From positions 931,757 through 995,756 of the forward strand of contig NW_017265151.1 of the NCBI RefSeq assembly GCF_001638985.1: a stretch of 64,000 bases of DNA. Direction: 5' to 3'. This DNA is from Phycomyces blakesleeanus NRRL 1555(-) (Eukaryota > Mucoromycota > Mucoromycetes > Mucorales > Phycomycetaceae). Positions 36,805 to 49,400 of the stretch are shown here, in pieces. Position 1 is the stretch's first letter. Each line of letters starts with the position of its first letter. The position numbers were made by a program, and so were the translations under genes. The notes beneath the pieces are model-generated. The model had not been told where the DNA came from and did no database searches. It saw nothing but the letters and a program-made list of their open reading frames with translations.

Positions 36805-37598
36805 TTACTTGCTATCATCTTTATATGAAAAAGAAGACGAAGAAGACATGGTAGTGTTTCTGCTAGATCGAGTAGAGTTTGATCCAAGCTTTGAGTAATC
36901 ACCAGAGATGATACGAAGACAGCCATATTCAGATCGACCAGTAGGACAGTCAAGCTAAAAGAGAGAGAGAAAGAAAAAAAAACAATTAGTTGTTAAGAAA
37001 ACCAAATGTATATTCTTTACTTACGGTGTCTTGACAACATCGAATACAGAATCGGCCGAGATCAGGCTCAATCATGCTGACAAAAAAGTCATAGCCTCTG
37101 CAGAACGCACCGATTGGTTTGCGGCCAGCATGAGAATCGTATTGACCTCCACCGTCGCTGGACTTGAGAGAGTATTTTGAGATGTTGAGGTATCCAGTGA
37201 CTTGTTCGTATTTGGATGTCTTTAAGTAATGAGCCGTAGTAATAAAGCCTATATTGATTCAAAGAAAGAAAAAGAAAAAGATTATTAACAATAAAAATTA
37301 ATTCAATACTATTATCATTTTTACCTTGTGGTATTGGCTTGGAGTGAGGGACAAGATTAGGAGCTGTACAGAATGGAAGGGCATTGTCTTCATAAGGAGC
37401 GATCTCTAATCCAGGACGGGGTGGCAAGAACAGACAGAAACTCGATTCATTCTTGATAGCCACACTTGGGCCATTTGCTGGACTTGTGGCTGCCATTCGT
37501 ACGGTAGGACCAGCAATTATCGGTTTGGCCGACGAGCTCCCAGCAAAAGCCATGAGTCCAAATAAGACACCTGTCAGGCAAATTGTAAAACAATACAT
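36805..37598 (-). CDS. Conserved fungal secreted protein, Cys-rich, unknown function
   Basis: Three exons: 37598-37325, 37248-37025, 36954-36805, giving 215 residues. The N-terminus (MYCFTICLTGVLFGLMAFAG) is a signal peptide. The body contains SSFCLFLPPRPGLEIAPYED, GFITTAHYLKTSKYEQVTGY, SSDGGGQYDSHAGRKPIG and a cysteine-rich FCIRCCQDTLDCPTGRSEYGC, then a Ser-rich tail (SSSSSFSYKDDSK). This CLF-x-PP, TAHY/VTGY, DGGGQ-D-H order resembles proteins often labelled macrophage-activating glycoprotein in fungal genomes. That label gives no biochemical function, so I leave the role open. There is no hydrophobic C-terminus that would suggest a GPI anchor. The upstream in-frame extension to 37676 is low complexity, so the ATG at 37598 is preferred. 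Divergent from the palmitoyltransferase gene. Confidence 0.8.
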
Positions 37599-37906
37599 TT
37601 CTTTTCTTTTATATATATATATTATGAATTCAAGAAAGAAAAAGAAAACAAAAGAAAAAAAAAGGATCTCTAACAACTTTTTTTTTATTTTATTTTATTT
37701 TATTTTCTTTTTCTTTTCTTTTCTTCTTTTTTGACAAGAAAGGATCGTCCAATAGGAAAACCTTGTGCCTCTCAAAAAATAAATAAAAATAAAATAAAAT
37801 AGAAAGTAGGAGAGGGGAGGGGAGGGAGAGAGTGAGAAGGGGGTGATAGAAAGAGAAAGAGCAGCAAGTACAAATATGGAAACGTGACTTTGGTTCAACA
37901 ACACAC

Positions 37907-37937
<31 letters not shown>

Positions 37938-38355
37938 CACAAAGATACGTTTTAACCCATTGACCTCTAAAATAAAATATGCGTATCTTGATTTCTTGAT
38001 TTTATTTTTTATTTTTTAAGATTTGTCTTGCGCATTTTTAATTTGTTTCTGCGTAAAAAATAAAAATTATATATACATTTATTTTTAACCTTTGGTTTAG
38101 ACTTTGTACACCCGCCTTCTATGGCTTAAAAAAAAATGTATATCTGTTGTTATAAATCAGCAACAAGAGAAGTAATAATAATAACACATATATACAAAAA
38201 CAAAAAACAAAAAAAAACGATAGTTACGAATTCTGGGTTTTAATATTAATATGTATATATATATATATATACAAAAAAAAAAAAAAAAAAAGAGAGAGAG
38301 AGAGAGACATCGTTTAAACCCTTTTATTTTATTTTATTTTATTTTATTTTATTAA
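37599..38355. promoter_or_regulatory. Divergent intergenic region, secreted protein and palmitoyltransferase
   Basis: About 750 bp with an (ATGTAT)n-like run at 37909-37937, an AG run at about 38292-38308, and TTTTA repeats directly before the palmitoyltransferase ATG (about 38322-38353). Confidence 0.4.
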
Positions 38356-40136
38356 ATGGCCAAAATTGTAGACAGAGCAATATGGAATATTGGGCCCTTG
38401 TTTATTGTGATTGCAGTTATACTAGTTGACCTTTGTGCTCTGGCATATTACCTTGTTGTCTTTCCATATACTTACAATTGGTCCGATGCATCCATCCTAA
38501 GAAGAATCTACATAATCGCAACCTTGGCTTTTACTTTTTACATGGTCTACTGCATCCACTTTCATTACTACATGGCAATCAGAACACCACCAGGTGGGAC
38601 TGCAGATTCTGGACGAACCAGTAGACCAGACCAGACTTCCGAGGTAGATGCAGGATGAGTAATAAAAAATTTAAAATAAAAATTTAAGCCTTTGGGTGGG
38701 GGAGGTTGATCCAAACCAAGGTAAGCTTATTATTAATTATTATATGTGTGTATATGTTATCATTTAGGAACAAGAGGCTTCGCTCCGACAAGTACTGTTA
38801 GAAATGGAAGAATATGATGAATACCCAAGAACATGCAAAAAATGTAAGTGTTTTATATTATTTTTTTAATTTTTTAATTTTTTTTGATATTTAGGTCATC
38901 AACCAAAACCAGAGAGAGCTCATCATTGTAGTGTTTGTAACTCGTGTGTGCTTAGATTTGATCATCATTGTAAGTATCAAGGATCTTGGAAAAGATTTAT
39001 TATTAATATAATAAATGTGTTTCTTTATTAGGTCCTTGGATCCACAACTGTGTAGGACACTTTAACCACAGATACTTTGTCCTCTTTATGACTTACATGG
39101 TAGTATCGGCTGCATACTTTGCTGTGTTTTCTTGGAGACCCTTTATTATCTCTATAGACTTTGTTAACACAGAGGTAAATAAAATTGACATGCTATAGAA
39201 ATGGAAATAAGGAGATATTATAATCCATAACACACATAAACATAGTGGCCATATTATTTCCCTCGTCCACTTTTAGCCTTTGCACTGATCCTTGCGATAT
39301 GTATGGGTCTGGCATTAGGTAAATAAATCATATATACATACAATCTATGAACTCACTCACCTATACTCATTAATTTAACCCTACCAACCTTCTATATATA
39401 TACATATACTTCTTTAGGAGCCTTGTGTGCATGGCATTACTATCTCGTATGTATTATTTCTCTATTTTATTTTATTTTATTTTATTTTATTTACTTTTTG
39501 GAATAATAGATCTTGACAGCACAAACTACTGTTGAATTTTACAACAATTATTATGAAAAAGGACTTGCAAAGTCTGAAGGAGAGGTACTTTAAGACAATT
39601 CAATATATGTGAAAAGCATCTAGTCTAGAGATTAATTTTATTGTATAATAGATCTTTGTGAATATGTATAACTTTGGAGCAAAAGAGAACCTAAAGCGAT
39701 TCTTTAATATTGGTGATCGATAGTAAGTTTCTTCCTTTTAAATAATAATAATAATAATAATAATGTATTACTATATATATATATAAACAAAGCCGTTGGT
39801 ACACCGTATTTTATCCTATACCAATTCCACCCAGGGTAAGAACAAATATTAATATTAAAAAAAAAAAAAAAAAAAACAAGCAACATAAAGATAGAGTTAA
39901 ATTGAATTCAATTGATTGCAGAAAAACCCAAAAAAAAAGAACATATATGTATAGAACTCTAATGAAAGGTTGTTGTTTTATATATATATATATTATATAT
40001 GCATGATTATTATTAGGGAGCCGGAAGGGTGTTTGAGAAATGTGAAGAGTTTTACCAATTGTCTCATTCAAGACAAAGGAACCAAATCCGAGCAAACCAA
40101 GAAGTACAAGATCTTGATGATATGAAAGATATTTAA
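38356..40136 (+). CDS. DHHC-type protein S-acyltransferase (palmitoyltransferase)
   Basis: Attaches fatty acids to cysteines of membrane-associated proteins, probably at the ER or Golgi. Ten exons: 38356-38643, 38768-38843, 38895-38969, 39032-39174, 39246-39318, 39418-39446, 39510-39584, 39652-39722, 39793-39835, 40017-40136, giving 330 residues. Two hydrophobic segments come first ([35 protein letters not shown]). The zinc-binding CRD follows: [20 protein letters not shown], then [20 protein letters not shown], with an intron inside the DHHC. Two more membrane segments and a TTVE motif (TTxE class) lie downstream. The arrangement resembles ZDHHC16-type enzymes. The exon 1 end was chosen at GAG/gtagat because it alone keeps the frame; this is the least certain splice. 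Confidence 0.92.
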
Positions 40137-40144
40137 CTAATTAC

Positions 40145-40177
<33 letters not shown>

Positions 40178-40201
40178 AAATTCTATTTAAATTTATATAC
40201 A

Positions 40202-40235
<34 letters not shown>

Positions 40236-40896
40236 AAGAAAACTTTGTAGTTGGCTGTCAGTAACATCAAATGTAGGGTCAAGATAAAGCCAAGAAGTAT
40301 ATTATTATTATTATTATTATTTTGTAAGGAAATTCAGGTTTCATAATATTAGGAGAATAAGGGATATTGTAAAAGACAGTGGTGAAATATATATATATGC
40401 ACGGTTAAACATGTGAAGTTGTATAGGTAAGTATGTGTTAAATAGAGAGAGAGAAGGAGTAGAAGGAGTAGAAAGGAGAAGAGGGGGAAAGGGATACAAA
40501 GTTTCTTTTTTCTTTTTCTTTGGTTTGTGTGAAAGTGTGGAGTGTATGTATGTAATGTATGTAATGTAATGTAGTATCCTGTTCCTTCAAATATATATAT
40601 ATATAAATTTCTATACGTATTTAAGCAGTCACATAATACAATACAATACAATACAATACATACATACAAAATTGATTACAGAAGAGGAAAGTTTGTTACA
40701 ATGGTTTGCATATACATGATTATTTGTGAGGGATTTCTTTCTTTCTTGGTTTGTTTTGCGTATTGAACTAATATATGGCGAGAAAGATGATGGAAAAGAA
40801 AGAATAGAAAGAAAGGCAAGTATATTTCTTTTCTTTCTATCTATCTATCTATCTATCTATCTATGTATTTTACTTTGTAGTTAGACTATTAGACTA
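40137..40896. other. Convergent intergenic region
   Basis: Contains ATAC repeats (about 40196-40230), an AT run, ATT repeats near 40302-40322 and CTAT repeats near 40837-40863. No gene seen. Confidence 0.6.
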
Positions 40897-41772
40897 TTAG
40901 GCTGCAATGGCAGTAGTAGTAGGTTTAGGAAAAGGTTTGGTAGGGAGACGAAGGGAGAACCATCGCTTGTGTTTTGTTTGAGGTTGAGTTGTATCTGAGA
41001 TGAGTGGTTCTGCAGGGAGGAGGACTGGGTTCATGGAGTGTCTCTGTTTCGCAGTCATTGAAGACAGTGGTTTCTTGGATATGTCTGCAGACGAGGGACG
41101 TTTTTGGGATCTTTTGTGTGACGAGGAGGCGAGAGGTTTGGAAGAGTTGGAGGAAGAGGAAGGTGAGGCAGAAGATTGGTTCTGGCTGTGGCTGTGGCTG
41201 TGGCTATGGTTGTGGTTGTGGTTGTGGTTGTGGTTGTGGTTGTGGTTGTGGTTGTTGTTGCGGTTATGGTGACGGGACGAAATGACATTATTAGTATTGG
41301 TGCCTGTACTTGGTGGTAAGCTTGTACGCTTATTGACTGTCATCATTTGATTAACTTGGGGCTCATTGTGTGATGGCTGTGTGCCGTGTATGGGCGTGTA
41401 ACCTTTTTTGTATGCCAAGAGAGCGAGCGGGACATCATCTTCCAAGAGGCGGGCTTCTAGGCGAGCCTGTCTTTTTGACACAGTCTGAGGTGGTGTTGAT
41501 GGTTGTTGTTGTTGTGGTTGTGATGCCAATGGTGCGGGTTGGCTGTGTTCAGGAATCGTTGACATTGTGGTGGGAATGGATGATACATTGCTGCGTCGTG
41601 CGACCGAGGCTGGTGGAACGGCTACCTTTGGCAAGGTGTTACCAAAAGACGACTGAGAGGACTGTCTAGGATTTGTGGTGTGTGGCGCAACCATAGGACG
41701 TTTGTGAGAAGGTAGAGGATGTGTAGGGTTCCATTCGAGTCTGTGGTTGTAGTTGTGGTTGATTGGAGTCAT
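40897..41772 (-). CDS. Hypothetical low-complexity protein, 291 residues
   Basis: A single uninterrupted frame starting MTPINHNYNHRLEWNP and ending KPFPKPTTTAIAA. Most of it is Pro-, Ser-, Gln- and Asn-rich. The one ordered-looking patch is RQARLEARLLEDDVPLALLA followed by YKKGYTPIHG (about residues 100-130). An NH dipeptide repeat passing into SH (about residues 173-197) comes from the tandem hexanucleotide repeat at 41183-41260. Basic residues near the end (KHKRWFSLRLPTK) could be a membrane or nucleic-acid contact. No family recognised. The length of the frame, its ATG and its base use unlike the flanks support a real gene. Confidence 0.7.
   Translation of the reverse strand: MTPINHNYNHRLEWNPTHPLPSHKRPMVAPHTTNPRQSSQSSFGNTLPKVAVPPASVARRSNVSSIPTTMSTIPEHSQPAPLASQPQQQQPSTPPQTVSKRQARLEARLLEDDVPLALLAYKKGYTPIHGTQPSHNEPQVNQMMTVNKRTSLPPSTGTNTNNVISSRHHNRNNNHNHNHNHNHNHNHNHSHSHSHSQNQSSASPSSSSNSSKPLASSSHKRSQKRPSSADISKKPLSSMTAKQRHSMNPVLLPAEPLISDTTQPQTKHKRWFSLRLPTKPFPKPTTTAIAA
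41183..41260. repeat. TGGTTG/TGGCTG hexanucleotide repeat
   Basis: About a dozen tandem copies within the hypothetical gene, encoding Asn-His and Ser-His dipeptides on the minus strand. Confidence 0.9.
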
Positions 41773-42593
41773 CTCTTTGTTTGATGTAATGTGGTGTGGT
41801 GTATAGATTTGAATTTAGATGCTGGTAATAGGTAAATTATCAATATCAAGATCAAGGTAGTAAGTAAGTGAGTGAGAAAGAAGAGAAGAGAAGTTTTTGA
41901 AAAAAAAAGAAAAAGAAAAATATAATTGTTTTATATATAAATATTTATTTTGGTTGTTGTAGTTTGGGAAAACAATATTTATAAGGAACGGGGTCATTGT
42001 CAGGGTAACGGGATAGACAACGTGGAAAGACACGGTAATAGATTACGATAATATAAATACATTTAAATATAAATATAAATATAAAAGAAAGAGCGAAAAT
42101 TCAAGACAATTGGCAAGAACAACTGAATAATTTATATTATATATATATATATATAAAGAAGAAAAGAAAAGATGTACATACGGATGAAAACATAAATTTA
42201 GGATATTACATTCATGCTAATCAACAAGGGTAATTTATATATGTATGTAATACTGCAAGGCGCAGAAAAAAAAAAGACTAGCACAAGAGACTTTCAAGAG
42301 CAGGAATCACAATATATATTTTTAAGAAAATAAAAAAGCGGGGGTTTCCGTTTTTGATTCTGCCTTTCTTTCTTATTTCTTGAAATTCTCTAGGGTTATT
42401 TGTGTACAAAAAGTCAATATATATCATTTACCTATAGAAATACTCTAATATTTTGTTTTGTATATACAAAAGAGGTCGCAAATCCGAATCTTGTATTTTG
42501 GATTTTACACAAATAAACAAAAAATATATACTCAATACTCAATACTCAATACTCAATATTTAATATTTGATATTTGATATTCAAAATCACGCC

Positions 42594-42629
<36 letters not shown>

Positions 42630-43057
42630 AAACTATACAAGATGTACGCGTTTGTTATTATTTTATTTTATGCACAACACACTGATACTAGTATAAATAT
42701 CAATATCAGCAAAGTGCAGTGCAGTGCAGTGCAGAATAGTGCAGAATAGTGCAGCATGGTGCAGCACACCATTAGTATATATATATATAGAAGATATAAG
42801 AGATGAATTATTGAGATTAAAGTATAAACGCCCAGAACATAATTATAATTATAATCATAATAGCGAAAACAAAAATAAATAAGATGATTGTTACAAATAT
42901 AACAAACAAAAGTAGATTTGTACTCTATTATTATTTTCAAATATGTTTAAATATAAAAGTTAAAAGCGAGATCCAAGAGTACAAGGACAAGTAAGAGTAC
43001 GACAAGTACAATTACAGCTAACAGGTAACAGGTAACAAGTATTATTAATATTTGGTT

Positions 43058-43090
<33 letters not shown>

Positions 43091-44925
43091 AGAAATCCAA
43101 TTGGTTGAATTATTTTCTCTTAAAAAAATATTAGAATATATTATCTATTGAAAATAATTAATACTAATAGAACGCAAGGTTTTCATGGGCAAATTCTGAT
43201 TAGAAATGACACAAAATTATTATAATAAAAAGAATACTAAAGTAAAATATCAAGTGCTCTTTGTTTCTAGAACCAATTTTTTTTTGGTGAGAGCCGGGTT
43301 AAGGGTGTACTCATTAAATAAGCAGAAATCTCACATCTTTGTATTTGTATTTGTATTTGTGTGTGTGTAAATCACTGTATATAAAAATAGGCTCTAGAAC
43401 AAGATCGAAAAGTGCAATGCTTAATTAGATCGATGTGGACTATCACCAATAGATAGAAAGGTGTATAATCTTGATGAGCCTGCATTTCATATAAATGTGA
43501 AACGTATTAGGGTTTATTTATTTTACTTTTTTACATTAAAGGAAATATACATATTTAGAGAGAAAGAAGAAATAAAAGATGCTCAAGCCTTAGCACTCGT
43601 GAATACTTGCGAATCTGCGCATATTGAGTCATCGTATCGCTCAAGGGTATTGACGGGCAATCTTTGGAATTGTATTCTTCAGAATCCAGCTCAATTGAGT
43701 TGTTCTGACCTGCAAGTTAAATTCATCTAGATAGATATATAAGTGTGAAAGAATAGCTTGAATAGATTAGAGATGCTTATATAAAAATTATCTAATTGTT
43801 GCATGACCTTGGTAGTAATTTAATATGCAAGAAGAATATATGTATTTTATCTGATTTTCATTTCTACTACATTCTAATCTTTTGTCACTCTGAGAACTGA
43901 CCTTGGCCATATCCACAATTAAATAAAATAAAATAAAATAAAATAAAATAAAATAAGCCTCGATTTATATAAATTATATGCCATGTGTAATGATGTGAAT
44001 ACCAGATATCTAAAGATCATTCAATTGCTGGTCATTGATCTCCAGGATATACATTACATTCAGTATTAATAAACAAGAAAGATAAGACATCTGTCTTGAT
44101 ATTCACAAGTCAATTGCCTCAATATACATACAATATATCTATTTATAAAGCCTCAAAAAAAAAGCTTAATACAATGCACCAGAAAAATAAATAAATAAAT
44201 ACATCAATCAGTCTGTTATTTATTTATTTCTGACATTATATTGATGAGAAATATACTTCTTTTTAAAGAATCATTTGAAATACACAACCATTACCACTAT
44301 ACAGAATTTCAGTCGGAAAGAATTGATTATATTTGAAGATACATACTACTTTCCTTGTACAATATATATATATAATTTATCTTGTTAGAGCTGTTAAGGA
44401 GAGGGAAGAAGAAGAAGAAGAATGGTGGGGACAGTGTAGTTATAACTGCGCAGTAAAAAAAAAACAAAAAACAGTCGAGTTTCTATCCTACAGACATTAT
44501 CTATACATATACACCAATAACAAGTGATTATACCTAATACATGAAAGAAAAGAAATAAATGTGTACTGGGAAAGATAAGGCAAGTTGAATTGTACTTAAT
44601 TGTATTGTATTGCATAGTTTTCTTTTTGTTGGTCAAAAAAAAATAGGTACAATTTTATATACAGCTATGCGTGTAGTGTATAGTAGATGCATATATTGAT
44701 CGAATCTTTCCACAGTGTAATGGCACCATCTTTTCAGGGTAAAAATTGATTCAATCATTCTACTTTTCTGTTCTTCTTTATCTCTCTGTCTGTCTCTCAT
44801 TGGCTTACAGTAGATATGTATTTATATTTATATTGAGCGATTATACGCAATTTTATTCATATTTATTTACTTAGTTACTTATTTTTCTATACATTTTGTT
44901 GTTGTTGCTTTCTTATATATATATA
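41773..44925. other. Intergenic, AT-rich
   Basis: Mostly simple sequence: ATT repeats (42597-42627), tandem cagtg/gaatagtg copies near 42710-42770, a 30-A tract (43060-43089) and AAATA repeats (about 43920-43957). A less AT-rich island at about 43580-43728 is open on both strands but unassigned. Confidence 0.5.
43060..43089. repeat. Homopolymer tract of 30 A
   Basis: The longest homopolymer noticed in the window. It could be a slippage product or the tail of a retroposed sequence. Confidence 0.9.
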
Positions 44926-46455
44926 TTAAATGCCATTGTCCAGCCTGCGCAAGACCTTTTCAAGTTCTTCTTCCTCAATGACGGCCCCGGAACCAGAACA
45001 CTTTGCCTTTTGTTTCATCTCCATGCAAAGTTCTTCAATATTCACCTCTTCGATTCTTGGATGATCTGACAATCGTTCCCAGACCTGTGAGTAAGGGATC
45101 ATCTTGACTCCTGTCAAAGTTGCCGGATGTGGTTCATGCTCGAATCTTTTGGTTGTGCTTTGAACAAATCCTTCTGTTGGACAAGGCACGCCCCCTAATC
45201 CTAATTCTAACCCTCCTCTTCCATTGCTGTTGTTATTTAATCCTCTTACTACTAAATCACTACCATTATCACCATGATTGTGATTATGATTATGATCATT
45301 ATTGTCATTATCATTCCGGACCATTGTATTCGAGTCGTGGCTTTGATAGATTTGTTCCTCGAGATTTGGAGAAAACATATCCATCATATCACTGCCACCA
45401 TTAGATTGTTTGTTGTTGTTGTAGGACATGTTGGATAGTGGTAGTTGTACAGGTGAAACCTTATCTTCAACAACCAGAGGCTGCTGTGGTCCCGAGACAG
45501 GTGGAGACATGGTCTGACTGTTTTCTAGAGACACATCAATACCAGCCTCCCGAAGCTTGTTGGCAGAGATTTCGAAAGCATAGACCGCTCCCCGCAGAGT
45601 ATAGATGTCGGCCTCCATGCTCTTGACCAAGGCCTGGAGCTCTTCGTTTTCTTTCTTGAGGGCATCATTGTTCTTTGTGTATTCCTTTTCCATCCTCTCG
45701 ATCTTCATCTCGAGTTCCTTTACATATCGCTCCTTCCTCTCCCGGAATGCACGCTGAGCAGCCCTGTTTTGTTCTTTACGTCTCGTCTGTTGTTCCTCTG
45801 ATTTATGTAAACTATATGTGATGTAACGAATATGCGATATGATTTAATAAGACAAATTTAATTAAAGATATGTATGTACAGCTCTTGCTTAATAATCGAG
45901 CCACCTTTATTACATTCATTCATTATCTCTTTCTTTTCTTTTCTTTTCTTTGGGGTTTATCTCATTTATCATATTGTAATAAACAGAAAGTTATAACTTA
46001 CAAATGGGTAAATATCATCAAATCCATTTTATCCTTTCTTTCACATTATTATATTCTAGCTTACCTATTAGTAATGATATTAATAACGTCCGAATGACAA
46101 TAGAGGTTATCTATCTACATACAAAAAGAAAAGAAACAATACTTGCCTAGTGTGCCTTCAAATGCGCTATTCTCTTCAGACTCTTCTTTTTCTAAATAAT
46201 ACAGACAGACAGACATGAGTATTCAATTATGTATGTTAACATGTAAACTATCTTACGGAATAACTTGTTTGCTTGATTGTTGTTATCTGGGTCTCCAAGT
46301 TCTTCCCATTTACGCTTCTCTTGGTCATTGTTGGGTTTCCATTCTGACTTTTGTCCTCTGATTGGCATTGTGTTTTCAAATAAAGCTGTGTTGGGTAAGC
46401 CAAAGATTGGGAATGGTTGGTTGTGATGGGAATCTGCAAAAGGTTGTGCTTGCAT
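44926..46455 (-). CDS. bZIP transcription factor, Pap1/Yap1 (AP-1-like) type
   Basis: Nuclear DNA-binding activator; family members drive oxidative-stress and drug-response genes. Three exons: 46455-46257, 46191-46147, 45797-44926, giving 371 residues. The basic region TRRKEQNRAAQRAFRERKER holds the NxxAQxxFR signature of the fungal Pap1/Yap family. A leucine zipper and coiled coil follow (LEMKIERMEKEY to about LREAGIDV). The C-terminus is a cysteine-rich domain: VWERLSDHPRIEEVNIEELC and MKQKAKCSGSG. In Pap1 the equivalent cysteines mask a nuclear export signal when oxidised. I see no matching N-terminal cysteine cluster. The second intron is best read with a GC donor (gcaagt), because only that keeps the basic region in frame. 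Confidence 0.92.
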
Positions 46456-49400
46456 TTTTATCTTCTTATTTGCCTTTTGTCTTGTTCTTTTTAGCTTTAA
46501 TAGTAGTGAGAAAAAATAATAATATATATATATATATAGTATATATTTATATATGTGTGCGTATGTGTTCGCTTTGTGTGAGTGTGTGAATAGAGAGAAA
46601 GGGAGAAAGTTTGTTTCTATGGAGCGGATATCTAATATGTATATTTTGTTTTATTATTTTATATAAAATAAATCAATCAATCAATCAATCAAATGTAAGG
46701 CTTGAACATCCAGACTTTCGTTTATAGATGTAACTCATGCTCTTTTTTTTTTTTTTTGGTTTTTGGTTTTTGTTAAAGCAGTCCTCATAGTCATCGCCGC
46801 ATCATTTTGTGACAGGGCTGTGTTAAGATAGACATACATGAATCTCCTTCTACCCCTTTCCTCTCCCCCCAAAAGGGCTGAATGAAGAAAATAAGAATAA
46901 GAATAAGAATGTACATGTACATATATTTATACACCAATATGTTACACTTGTTACACTGTGTTTGGTAGTAACGTACTGTTTTGATCTGTGTAAATAAGTA
47001 CCAAAAATAAAAAATAAAAGAAAGGAGGAATCAAAATGGCTGTTGAGTGGTCAGGCCACAAATATGAACAATTATCATTATCATTATCACTATCTCTTTC
47101 TTTAATTCCGTATCTCTCTTTTTTTTATTTTTTTATATTTGTTCTCTGTAAGTCAGAAACCTTATATTCTGGCTCTATATTACTAAATAGCGATGTCATT
47201 TTTGTACAGAGGTGGCTTTGACTATATTGACTTTTACTTTTTTTTCTTATGAAACTGTATACAATTCAATAGAGACACATATACAGATAGTATAGTACAA
47301 TGCCCTACACAGCCTGTATATGTATAGATCCAAGAGATGGAGGGTGAGGAGAAAGAAAAGGAAAAGAAAATGGATAATATATATATAATTTGGATCACAG
47401 CTTGAAAATGACAAGTAAAACGTTTCTCAAAGTGAATAACCCGATGGGCCGGGAAGTGCATGTCTTTTATGGTGATGTACAAATAAGAAAAATGAAATAA
47501 GAGAAGATCGGTTGTAATGAATTTACTATCAAAATACAAAATAATGATATTTATATTTATATTTATATTTATATTATCTTCTTTTACCCTTGTAGCCTAA
47601 TGAATACTTTAATTATCAAATTCACCAATGATATGGTATATACTCTATATATATATACCTTTTATATACATATTTATATATAAAATGTATGTATATGGGT
47701 ATAAAAACAAAATAGCAAAAAGAAAAACCATTATTCTTATTGAGTCAAAATGTCGATTTATGTACAAATATCAAACAATTATCAAGAATACCACAAATCT
47801 CCTTTATGATATACAGAAACTATACGAATATTCTTTACACATATCGATGCTTTATTTTTATTTTTGTTGTTTTTGCAAAATATAAAATCTGAATATAATT
47901 GTGTGTGCATGTGTAACTATTACAAAAGTGTTATCATACACACAGAAACAATTTGTCCAACTTTGACCAAACGGGGTTTTATATATAAATTATATTTAAA
48001 AAAAAAATCAGAGCCCAAAGCCTGTGCTCCATAGAGAGTACTTTATTATTACTATGATTTAGATAATAAAAAAAATTACTTCTGAAAACAAGAATATATA
48101 TATATATATATTGATTGATTATCATTTAAATTTATCAGCTTGATTGTTATAATTATCCATTTTGCGATCTTTCAGAAAAGCAGATTTCAATATTGTTCAT
48201 GTCAATTAACTTGAACAGTTTAATGTTTATCATTATAGGGCTAGCAGTAAGACAAACAGATTGCTTAGTGTATAGTGATACCAATCATGGTACAAAGAGC
48301 ATGTTCGAAAAAACAAATAGTTTATATAAAATAAAGATAGACTACCAAAAGAAAAATCTAAGCTCGAGAATTTTTTTTTTGACGAGGTAAATTTCCACAA
48401 GGCTGACTATATCTTGATTTGTACAGAAATGACATCGCTATTCAGTAATAAATAGCCAGAACTTAATTTCTAACTCACGTGGTATTGGGAAATCACACAA
48501 GTCAAAAAGGAAAAAAAAAAAAAAGCCTAGACAAAGTCTGTGAAAGTACTTGTTGTTTGTAGACAGTTATTTGATAAATTACAGTAAAAGTTCTAATACA
48601 TAATAAAATAAAACTTTGAAACTGTTCTTATTCGGATATTTGTACAGCAAATATTACACAGATCAAGGCACCATTTAGAAATCAAGATCAATCAAGAAAT
48701 ATGATTCCTATCTAGACCATACCAATTTACATTTGACAAGGTCATTTTATACCCAAATCCTACTCTTACTTTTACTTTTACCCTTACACATTATTTTTGT
48801 GGCTATTACATGTAATAAGATTGTCATTGGAAAACTATGAAATTTGTACAAAAACTTAATCGGACAATTTCAGAATTTACCTTGGTATTGTATAGATTTC
48901 TTTTCTTTCTTTAAAGACCAAAATAAAAATAAAAAGCTAATGGATCTTGGTCACTGATATATCAAGTATCAATCAAAAAACGTCAAAAAATTCCTAAACC
49001 AAAAATATAATAAATAATGATTATGAATAAAAAAAAATTACATTTGTATCAAAGGCTTAATGTTTACACACATTTAATATAGACAGTGTCATTCGTATTA
49101 AAGCTTTGAATTTTATACATTCTTCCGGACTTATTATTTGCCATTAAATCTTTTGGAGTAAATCACAGACTGATTTCATATCTTTCTTTCTTGTTTGGAA
49201 TATATAGTGTACCCAGTGTTGTTTTTATAACAAAACATATTGCAGAATAATTTAACTTGATCTCTGCTAGGTTCTTGCCATATTGCTGTGAATTTTATAC
49301 TGTTTACTTCTTTTTTTTTGTCTACTTTATATATCAATTGAATTTAAAAAGAGACATGTTTATGTTATTATACAGCCAGTACTCGATTGAGTAATATGGT

